DNA of 9,685 nucleotides. It comes from an uncultured Selenomonadales bacterium. GTDB taxonomy: Bacteria > Bacillota > Negativicutes > Selenomonadales > Selenomonadaceae. Both the position numbers and the translations under genes were made by a program. Below the pieces are notes generated by a model. That model saw only the letters and a program-made list of their open reading frames with translations, did not search any database and was not told the DNA's origin. This document shows, one piece after another, positions 1 through 5,469 of this stretch (the stretch's first letter is position 1; every line of letters begins with the position of its first letter). The stretch lies in assembly GCA_937915885.1 (NCBI GenBank), contig CALGGP010000145.1, positions 1 to 9,685 of the forward strand. The letters are read 5' to 3'.

Positions 1-795
1 GGCGGGATCAACAAAATTTTAATCCTGCTGTCGATGTTTTTATTGATGATGTGCTCGACGGTCGACGCGGCGCCGAAATTCGTGCTGATGAAATTCACGG
101 ACGACACGCGCTATGATCTGATCGAGTCGGCGGAGTCGTTATCGGATTTGGTGATGGAAAAACTGATTGCGTCGGGGAAATTCAATCTGCGCGAGACTTA
201 TCCGCTCGACGAAAATATTGAAGCGATCCTCTACGATGAAAAGATGCGCGAGTTGAGCCGATTGGAGAAGGCGTTCGAGACGGGCGATTTCAATCCGCTG
301 TTCGAGGGGCGGGGCTTCGACGAGAACAAGGCGCAATCGATAGCGACGGCGCAAGTCGGTCAGATCATCACGCCGGAGATCACGTCGGCGATCGGCGAAA
401 AGCACGGCGCGGAGTATCTGATTCAAGGGACGATCATCAACCTCGGGACGGGCGGCTGGTGGAATGAGAGTTTTGATCGACTGTCGGACGACGTGAATAA
501 AGCGAGCGCCTTGCATGGGATATCGGCGGACATGGGCGCGATCAGCGACATCATGACGTTTGACGTGACGACGACGGGGATCGGAGTGCAATGCGACGTG
601 CGGATCATCGAGGCGTCGACGGGCAAAGTCGTTTGGAGCAAGCGCGTGATCGGATTGCAGGAACAAAAAAGTTTCGACTTCATGTTCGTGACGATCGGCA
701 ATCGGAAGCTCAACAATAATTTGTATGCGAAGGCGATGAATAAGGCGGCGGATAAAATAGTCGACGCGCTGATGAATGACATCAAATCGTTTTAA
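1..795 (+). CDS. CsgG/FlgO-like exported envelope protein (5' end outside window)
   Basis: The reading frame is already open at base 1. The hydrophobic stretch before the first ATG (34) continues the same signal peptide (GINKILILLSMFLLMMCSTVDA, then APK), so the true start lies upstream and the ATG at 34 is internal. The mature part has CsgG-type features: an N-terminal VLMKFTD strand, a GAEYLIQGTIINLG segment, a strand with VQCDVRIIEASTGKVVWSK, and a C-terminal helix (LYAKAMNKAADKIVDALM). CsgG-fold proteins are periplasmic or outer-membrane components; E. coli CsgG is the curli secretion pore and Vibrio FlgO has a related fold. The Cys in LMMCST lacks a small residue at -1, so it is not a convincing lipobox and signal peptidase I cleavage after VDA is more likely. 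The gene at 2008-2805 on the other strand is a paralogue with an almost identical leader. The family call is good; the specific role is unknown. No curlin or CsgE/F gene is present, so curli export is not supported. Confidence 0.72.
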   Translation, partial: GGINKILILLSMFLLMMCSTVDAAPKFVLMKFTDDTRYDLIESAESLSDLVMEKLIASGKFNLRETYPLDENIEAILYDEKMRELSRLEKAFETGDFNPLFEGRGFDENKAQSIATAQVGQIITPEITSAIGEKHGAEYLIQGTIINLGTGGWWNESFDRLSDDVNKASALHGISADMGAISDIMTFDVTTTGIGVQCDVRIIEASTGKVVWSKRVIGLQEQKSFDFMFVTIGNRKLNNNLYAKAMNKAADKIVDALMNDIKSF

Positions 796-815
796 TCAAA
801 ATTTAATCTTGTACT

Positions 816-845
816 TTGACGGCTTTAATAATTGCGTTGTATACT
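816..845 (+). promoter_or_regulatory. Sigma-70-like promoter of the LPP20-domain gene
   Basis: TTGACG at 816-821 and TATACT at 840-845 are separated by 18 bp, close to the consensus. They lie just downstream of the preceding stop codon and 37 bp before the ATG at 882, so the LPP20 gene can be transcribed independently of the upstream CsgG-like gene. Confidence 0.7.
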
Positions 846-881
846 CCCGTCGAAATGATTGATTCTGAAGGAGTGAGTGCA

Positions 882-1763
882 ATGAAGTTTCCAAAAAAGT
901 TGACTGCATTATTGGCGACGGCGGCGTTGGCAGTAACCGCTCTCACCTCGACGGCATTTGCCGCGCCGGGCGAAGGCACGGTCGATTGGGAGAAGGGCGT
1001 CGTCCGCGCGGTGGGGACGGGCGTCAGTAACAAACAACATGTCGGTCAGGCGCGCGCGCTGGCTCGTCGCGCCGCGATCATGGACGCGCAACGCAACCTT
1101 GCCGAGCAGGTCGCCGGAGTGCAAGTGACGGCAGAGAGTACGATGCGCGATCTCGAGATCGAATACGATATCGTCAAGACGCGCGTCGAGGCGATCATCA
1201 AGGGCATGACGATGGTCGGCGACGCAAAGTATTATGAGGACGGCACCTGCGAAGTCGTACTCGAAATGCCGCTTTACGGCTCGTTTGAGTCGGTAGCGAG
1301 CGCGGCGTTCCTGCCGTTCAAAAACGAGCCGCGCGAGCCGTTCCCGCAGCCGACGACGACCACGACAACAACCGTCACGACGACGGAGACGACGGCGTTG
1401 TCTTCGGGGACGGTCGTAGCAGGCGCGGTTGCCGGCGCGCGTCATACCGGCTTGATCGTCAACTGCTCGGGGCTTGGATTGAAGCCCGTGATGAGTCCAG
1501 TGATCCGCAATCAGAGCGGGCAACCGATTTACGGCTACAAAAATCTCAACTACGACAAGGTGATTGCCTACGGCATGGCGGATTATACGCGCGACATCAA
1601 TGATCAGACGCGCGCGGGCAACAATCCGCTCGTGGTGATGGCGGTCTCGGTCGAGAACCACAACGCTTATCCCGTCGTGACGATCTCCGATTCCGACAGC
1701 ATTTTGATCGCTAATCAGATGGCGGGCTTCCTCGATGATTGCGCGGTGGTGTTCGTGAGATAA
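882..1763 (+). CDS. Exported LPP20-domain protein (FlgP-like) with Thr-rich linker
   Basis: Start chosen at ATG 882 because GAAGGAG (867-873) stands 8 nt upstream and a canonical signal peptide follows (cleavage after residue 27, AFA|AP). The TTG at 816 in the same frame lies in the -35 box. Residues ~38-135 form an LPP20-type domain: VVRAVGTGV, ARALARRAAIMDAQRNLAEQ, GVQV, a Met-Arg-Asp segment, IIKGM, and DGTCEVVLEMPL. A Thr-rich linker (residues ~157-175) leads to a second conserved block beginning TGLIVNCSGLGLKP at residue 189 and ending in FLDDCAVVFVR, a C-terminal module I recall alongside LPP20/FlgT-like domains in other diderm proteins. The family includes Vibrio FlgP, an outer-membrane basal-body lipoprotein; this protein has no lipobox Cys and is probably a soluble periplasmic or secreted form. 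It is flanked by CsgG-like and FlgT-like genes. The domain call is strong; the flagellar role is only inferred. Confidence 0.8.
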   Translation: MKFPKKLTALLATAALAVTALTSTAFAAPGEGTVDWEKGVVRAVGTGVSNKQHVGQARALARRAAIMDAQRNLAEQVAGVQVTAESTMRDLEIEYDIVKTRVEAIIKGMTMVGDAKYYEDGTCEVVLEMPLYGSFESVASAAFLPFKNEPREPFPQPTTTTTTTVTTTETTALSSGTVVAGAVAGARHTGLIVNCSGLGLKPVMSPVIRNQSGQPIYGYKNLNYDKVIAYGMADYTRDINDQTRAGNNPLVVMAVSVENHNAYPVVTISDSDSILIANQMAGFLDDCAVVFVR

Positions 1764-1789
1764 AATTTTTCTTCGACATAAATTTAAAA

Positions 1790-1823
1790 GAGGCGCCGCT
1801 CGACGGAGCCTCCTTTTTTTTTT
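1790..1823 (+). terminator. Intrinsic terminator of the LPP20-domain gene
   Basis: GAGGC (1790-1794) pairs with GCCTC (1808-1812), with a further CC/GG pair (1796-1797 with 1805-1806) around one mismatch, and is followed by about ten T residues (1814-1823). It starts 26 bp after the stop codon. Read on the other strand the hairpin is followed by only four Ts, so it may act weakly in both directions between the convergent operons. Confidence 0.85.
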
Positions 1824-1840
1824 GATCCCGATGATTTATG

Positions 1841-1916
1841 GGGCGCCGCCGACGCTCCCACCCACCGGTGCCGGCGCCCAACTGAGCTCGAGGTTCCCAC
1901 CCCGCGCCGGCGGCGC
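1841..1916 (+). repeat. Palindromic dispersed element, copy A
   Basis: One of three full copies of a ~77-bp element. Its terminal arms, 1843-1855 and 1904-1916, are inverted repeats matching at 12 of 13 positions. The interior shares TCCCACCCACC, GGCGCCCAACTGA and GGTTCCCACCCC with copies at 4029-4105 (inverted) and 9582-9659. It sits between two convergent operons, a position typical of REP/REPIN-like sequences. No ORF is carried, so any mobility would depend on enzymes encoded elsewhere. Confidence 0.75.
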
Positions 1917-1943
1917 TTTTTATTTGAAAAAATTTTTTCCGAA

Positions 1944-2001
1944 CTCCCGTCACTCCGTCGCCCCCGAACGGTTGAAGGCGGCAGCCTTCCAAGGACGGGA
2001 G
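1944..2001 (-). other. Inverted-repeat structure downstream of the CsgG-like gene
   Basis: CTCCCGTC (1944-1951) and GACGGGAG (1994-2001) are perfect 8-bp inverted repeats. Between them GAAGGC (1974-1979) pairs with GCCTTC (1984-1989) around a 4-nt loop, and CCGT/ACGG can form another short stem, so the minus-strand transcript could fold as a three-way junction. It begins 7 bp after the stop of the 2008-2805 gene, so it may end that operon, although the sequence after the outer stem is AAAAAATTTTTT rather than a clean T run. It contains a 16-mer (1954-1969) found inverted at 8332-8347, so it is probably itself repetitive. Function is uncertain. Confidence 0.45.
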
Positions 2002-2007
2002 AAATTT

Positions 2008-2805
2008 TTAAAAATCGGTTTTGATGTTGATCGGCTTGCCGCCGTTGAGCGCCGTCAAAATCCCCGACTTGCCGTAAATCGCATCGCGCACCGCTTTGCT
2101 CAGCGCATTTCTCACTTGCACCGCCGACACCTCCGTCGAGCCGATCTTGATCAAGTAGCTCCCGAACGACGGATCGTCCATCGTGATGAAGCCGTTGCTG
2201 TTGACGTTCGAGTTGCCTTCGCCGATATTCACGTTGATGTTCGTCTGATGCCCGCCGATCATACCGAGCGGATTGCGAAACGGTCGAAAGGAAATTTCAG
2301 AGACCGTCGAAGACGATTTACCCGTGCCCATGCCCATGCCGACGATCTTCAGCGTTTCGACATCGACGAATTTGATCGTGACGTTGGCGGTGACGGTGTG
2401 TTTCGCGCCGCCGACGCCCGCTCCCGCCGCACTCACTTTAACGCCGCTTTCCTTGACGGTCATGCCGGTCAGCGCTCCGACCGCCACGTATTGAGCCGTC
2501 GCAAATTTCCCGAGCATCGGCGCCGCCGCCTGGTCGAACATCCCCGACTGATACATCGAATGCATGCGCGCGATCGCAATCATCTGCTCATAATCGACGA
2601 GATCAAACCAATCGGACGCGTTCAATTGATAGTTCGCATACTCCGACGCGCTGCTGAAATCCTGCCCCTTGATCCCCTCGACTTCGCTCTTGATCGCTTT
2701 GTCGGCGAATTGCATCACGGCGACCGTCGGGTGATCCTTGATGCCCGCAAAAACCGTCGAGCACATCATCATCAATGCCGCCGTCAACAAAAATATTTTT
2801 CGCAT
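2008..2805 (-). CDS. CsgG-like exported envelope protein
   Basis: 265 residues. The ATG at 2805 has GGGAGG (2814-2819) 8 nt upstream. The signal peptide MRKIFLLTAALMMMCSTVFA|G is nearly the same as that of the gene at 1-795. The mature part shows a CsgG-type pattern: VAVMQFADKAI near the N-terminus, AQYVAVGALTGMTV in the middle, VTIKFVDVETLKIV, an Asn-rich stretch (NINVNIGEGNSNVNSNG) and a C-terminal helix VRNALSKAVRDAIYG. CsgG-fold proteins act in the periplasm or outer membrane as oligomeric rings or pores. It lies 15 bp downstream of the FlgT-like gene, so the two should be co-transcribed and translationally coupled. The Cys in the leader lacks a proper lipobox, so this is probably not a lipoprotein. 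The fold assignment is fairly secure; substrate and partners are unknown. Confidence 0.75.
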   Translation of the reverse strand: MRKIFLLTAALMMMCSTVFAGIKDHPTVAVMQFADKAIKSEVEGIKGQDFSSASEYANYQLNASDWFDLVDYEQMIAIARMHSMYQSGMFDQAAAPMLGKFATAQYVAVGALTGMTVKESGVKVSAAGAGVGGAKHTVTANVTIKFVDVETLKIVGMGMGTGKSSSTVSEISFRPFRNPLGMIGGHQTNINVNIGEGNSNVNSNGFITMDDPSFGSYLIKIGSTEVSAVQVRNALSKAVRDAIYGKSGILTALNGGKPINIKTDF

Positions 2806-2820
2806 CGTCGTCGCCTCCCG

Positions 2821-3885
2821 TCACTCAACGCCGATCTCGAGCGTGTTGCCCGAAAATCCCTTCAAACTGATCGTCAAGCCTGCGCTCGTCGCCTTCAGCA
2901 TCTGATATAATTGTTGCGGCGAAAGGTCGGTGCCGACATCGATTGTGCAGTTGCCGCCTTTGAATCCGCGCACATAAACACTGTTGACTTGATCGACTTG
3001 GCGGAGCGCGTTTTCGAGCTGAAGAATTTTATCGCCGTCGTTGAGCGTCGCCGTGATCTTGACGCTCGTAAAAACCCTCGACGCCTCGCGATTGAACAAT
3101 GCCCGCACCTGTTGAGCCGCGTTCGACGCAAGAGTGAGCACCGCTTGAGAGGCGGCATCGTCGCCCGCCGTCGGATTGCTCGTGCCTTGCGCGTGAAACT
3201 CGCCGATCAGCTCGTCCGTCGAAAATTTTTTGATCCGACAATCAAGCGCCGCACTCGATTTACTAAAGCCGGTGTCGGCGGTCTTAAATTCCGCGTCGCC
3301 GATCGAGTTCCACGACGGCAATTTAATCGCCTTCGCCTTGTCGACCGTCAGATTGCCGACGATCACATAATCGACATCGCCCGTCGTGTCGACCACATGA
3401 CTGAAGCCGCGCTTGATCAGCTCCTCGCGAATTTGCGCCTTAAGCATCGTCGTGTACTTACGAAAAGTCTCGCCGCCGTCGTCGCCGTAATGCTCGATCA
3501 CCACTCCGATCCTCGGATCGTTGAGCGACATCACCAATTCGACGTCCTTCATAAGAGACGAGCCCGGCTCGCTCGAAACGTCGACGCGTGCCTTGATCGT
3601 CACCAGCCCGCCCGACTCCCGACGCTCGAGCACCTCGAACGAATTGACGTAGCCTTGAGTGCGGGAGTCGACGGCGTCAAGGACGACCTCCATGTCCATT
3701 GCGATCGACCGCGCCTTGATCATCGTGCCGACAACCTGTTCGACGGCGGCTCGACGGGCGTCCTTCGCGGCGGCGGAATCATTTATGCCCGCGCCCTGCA
3801 CCGTCACGACCTGCGCGTCGACCGTCGACGAAAAAAACAGCGCCGCGCTTATCAATGCCGCCGACAAAAATTTTTTCAGCCTCAT
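2821..3885 (-). CDS. FlgT-like exported protein (N-terminal LPP20/FlgT-type domain)
   Basis: 354 residues. The ATG at 3885 follows AAGGAGG (3894-3900) with 8-nt spacing. A signal peptide ends at VDA|QVV (residue ~24). Residues ~26-110 have the FlgT N-domain pattern: VTVQGAGI, a helix AAAKDARRAAVEQVVGT, then YVNSFEVLERRESGGLVTIKARVDV. The middle (residues ~115-255) has a TolB/CsgG-like order: NDPRIGVVI, a helix TTMLKAQIREELIKRGF, DVDYVIVGNLTVD, then a helix SNAAQQVRALF. The last ~90 residues form a small repeated alpha/beta domain (LENALRQVDQVNSVYVRGF). In Vibrio, FlgT has three domains and assembles the H ring with FlgO and FlgP around the flagellar basal body. No clear promoter is visible upstream because the 5' region is occupied by repeats. 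The domain reading is good; homology to FlgT over the full length needs a profile search. Confidence 0.68.
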   Translation of the reverse strand: MRLKKFLSAALISAALFFSSTVDAQVVTVQGAGINDSAAAKDARRAAVEQVVGTMIKARSIAMDMEVVLDAVDSRTQGYVNSFEVLERRESGGLVTIKARVDVSSEPGSSLMKDVELVMSLNDPRIGVVIEHYGDDGGETFRKYTTMLKAQIREELIKRGFSHVVDTTGDVDYVIVGNLTVDKAKAIKLPSWNSIGDAEFKTADTGFSKSSAALDCRIKKFSTDELIGEFHAQGTSNPTAGDDAASQAVLTLASNAAQQVRALFNREASRVFTSVKITATLNDGDKILQLENALRQVDQVNSVYVRGFKGGNCTIDVGTDLSPQQLYQMLKATSAGLTISLKGFSGNTLEIGVE

Positions 3886-3924
3886 ATTATCAGCCTCCTT
3901 GGATTAAAAAAGCAGTGTTTTAGA

Positions 3925-3959
3925 GGGCGCCTTTCAACTTGAGCTCGGGCGCCGACGAC
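3925..3959 (-). repeat. Remnant of the palindromic dispersed element
   Basis: GGGCGCC (3925-3931), a CAACTTGAGCTCG segment resembling the interior of copy A, and a 20-base stretch at 3940-3959 that recurs exactly at 4022-4041 at the edge of copy C. The rest of the element is not recognisable, so this appears to be a degraded or recombined copy, 82 bp from the full one. Confidence 0.55.
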
Positions 3960-3989
3960 TGCCACGAGCGATCGAAGGCGACGCCCTTT

Positions 3990-4017
3990 CATTACGCATT
4001 ACGCATTATGAATTGCC
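3990..4017. repeat. Heptanucleotide short tandem repeat
   Basis: Four 7-bp units: CATTACG, CATTACG, CATTATG and a divergent AATTGCC. On the other strand the units read AATGCGT/AATTCAT, related to the AATTAGG/AATGCGG units at 8296-8330. It separates the element remnant (3925-3959) from copy C (4029-4105). The organisation resembles the 7-bp STRR sequences known from cyanobacteria. Confidence 0.7.
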
Positions 4018-4028
4018 TTTCTGAGCTC

Positions 4029-4105
4029 GGGCGCCGACGACACGGGTGGGAACCACGGGATCAGTTGGGCGCCGACCTCGGTGGGCGGGAGTGTCGTCGG
4101 CGCCC
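4029..4105 (-). repeat. Palindromic dispersed element, copy C
   Basis: A perfect 15-bp inverted repeat bounds the element: 4029-4043 and 4091-4105. Read on the minus strand the interior matches copies A and B (TCCCGCCCACC, GGCGCCCAACTGA, GGTTCCCACCC). It lies between the 3' end of holA and the 5' end of the FlgT-like gene. Relative to copies A and B, both arms carry matching substitutions that keep the pairing. Confidence 0.8.
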
Positions 4106-4145
4106 ATAAACTAAAAATCAAGGCGCAAAGGGAGAGATCAAAAAT

Positions 4146-5180
4146 TTAGGAGAGGATCAGCCTCATTACAGCCCGTTCGAGCAGTTCGGCGCCTGCCGCC
4201 CCCGTCTTCAATCCGAAGTCCGCCTCCGCCAGATCGAGCAGCGCCGTCTCGAGCGCCGCCTGCGAAAATTTTTTCGACGCGTCGCCCGTTTTTTGCGCGA
4301 TAAACGGATTCAAGCCCAGCGGCTCTCCCAGCGCCTTGCCGCTCACTCCGCGCGACATAAAATGTTTCGCTCTCAACAACAACCGCACCTGCCGCACCAA
4401 CAGCGCCAGCACTCCCAATAAATTTTTGAGATCGTCGTGTTGCATCGACAGGATTTGCATCGACCTGCCGAGATTTTTTGCCGTCACCGCGTCCGTCAAT
4501 GCGAAGTTCGATATCTCCGGCAGCGACGCCAACACTTTTTCGAGCACCGCGCGCGTGATGCGATCGCCCTTGACGAACAGCGCAACTTTGTCCAATTCGT
4601 TGTCGAGCAGTCCGAGCGACACTTCGGGCATCAGCGACACCGTTTCGATGAAATATTGTCGGGCGTCGGCGTCCATCGTCAGCTTGAGCGCGCGGAGTTT
4701 GTCGTTGAGCCACGGCTCGAGCTGCCACGATTTGAGCGCCTCCGCCTCGAGCACGCCACCCGTTTTATCGATCATTTTATAAAGTTTCTTTCGTTTGTCG
4801 GGCGCGTCGTTGGTCGTGAAGAGCACGTAATTGGTTTCGAGCATCGACGACAGCACCGTCAACAGCCGCTCCAATTTTGTGTCGGCGGATTTATCGTCGC
4901 CCGCCTTCGCCTTGAAAAATTTCGCGTTCTTGACGAGCACAACATTCTTATCGACGAACAGCGGCGCGGTGTCGATGACGTTGATGATCTCCGACAAATC
5001 GATTTTGTTGTCGCAATCGAGCACGGTTAAGCCGTCACTCCGCGCGGAGCGATCGTCGAAGAGGAGCGACAAAATTTTTTCGCGGGCGCGATCGATGAAA
5101 TAATTTTCGGCGCCTGCGAGCAGATAGACGTGCTTGAGATTTTTTTTGTTGACGTCGGACATAAACTCCTTAAACTTCAC
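4146..5180 (-). CDS. holA: DNA polymerase III subunit delta
   Basis: 344 residues, the usual length of HolA (about 340). HolA is the wrench subunit of the clamp loader: it opens the beta sliding clamp for loading onto DNA in the cytoplasm. Recognisable features are the N-terminal LKHVYLLAGAENYFIDRAREKI, typical of the delta N-terminus, LFVDKNVVLVKNAKFF, the ETNYVLFTTNDAPDKRKKLYKMI segment, LKSWQLEPWLNDK, and the C-terminal collar domain (LGVLALLVRQVRLLLRAKHF, LGLNPFIAQKT, LDLAEADFGLKTG). The start is GTG at 5180: a near-perfect Shine-Dalgarno site (5185-5193) precedes it, whereas the ATG at 5162 has only 3 nt to its AAGGAG. The start overlaps the 3' end of the preceding ORF by 11 bp, implying translational coupling and transcription from the porin promoter. 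No T-run terminator is seen after the stop. Confidence 0.93.
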   Translation of the reverse strand: MKFKEFMSDVNKKNLKHVYLLAGAENYFIDRAREKILSLLFDDRSARSDGLTVLDCDNKIDLSEIINVIDTAPLFVDKNVVLVKNAKFFKAKAGDDKSADTKLERLLTVLSSMLETNYVLFTTNDAPDKRKKLYKMIDKTGGVLEAEALKSWQLEPWLNDKLRALKLTMDADARQYFIETVSLMPEVSLGLLDNELDKVALFVKGDRITRAVLEKVLASLPEISNFALTDAVTAKNLGRSMQILSMQHDDLKNLLGVLALLVRQVRLLLRAKHFMSRGVSGKALGEPLGLNPFIAQKTGDASKKFSQAALETALLDLAEADFGLKTGAAGAELLERAVMRLILS

Positions 5181-5469
5181 GCTTGATCACCTCGAGCAGA
5201 GCGGTGCAGCCCTTCATCACGTCGGCAAAAGCGACGGCGTAATCGTCGGTGTACCACGGATCGGCGACGGAGCGATCCTCGCCGACGAACTCGAGCAGCA
5301 GATGAATTTTATTCTCGGGGTCGCGACGAACGATGCGGCGCATCTCGTAGACGTTATTGTGATCCAGACCGATAATGTAGTCGAAAGTCTGATAGTCGTC
5401 GGCGGTGAATTGCGCGGAAGTCTTTCGAGTGAAGGGAATGTTGTGCGCGCTCAGCTGTTGACGTGTGCC
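5170..5469 (-). pseudogene. Low-molecular-weight protein tyrosine phosphatase, C-terminal fragment
   Basis: The last ~99 residues of the hybrid ORF. LMW phosphatases are ~150-160 residues; about the first 45-50, including the CX5RS P-loop that forms the phosphocysteine intermediate, are missing. What remains starts at the conserved GTRxxLxxHxI segment and includes the DPWY general-acid loop (D467 of the hybrid) and the C-terminal helix (FADVMKGCTALLEVIK). Its stop overlaps the holA start, suggesting that an intact phosphatase gene was once the first gene before holA. Without the P-loop it cannot be an active phosphatase. Confidence 0.8.

Noticed and set aside
816..881. TTG at 816 as the start of the LPP20 gene
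   Set aside because: It coincides with the -35 box, and the ATG at 882 has both the ribosome binding site and the signal peptide.
1..2805. A curli (csg) secretion operon
   Set aside because: CsgG-like proteins are present, but there is no CsgA/B repeat protein, CsgE or CsgF, and the proteins lack the CsgG lipobox.
1822..3942. Long plus-strand ORFs of 362 and 343 codons
   Set aside because: They lie antisense to the CsgG-like and FlgT-like genes, have Arg/His-rich translations without recognisable domains, and lack Shine-Dalgarno sites. They are products of the high-GC codon pattern.
3886..4145. tRNA or small RNA gene in the repeat-rich spacer
   Set aside because: The inverted repeats are explained by the dispersed element; no cloverleaf or CCA-type end is visible.
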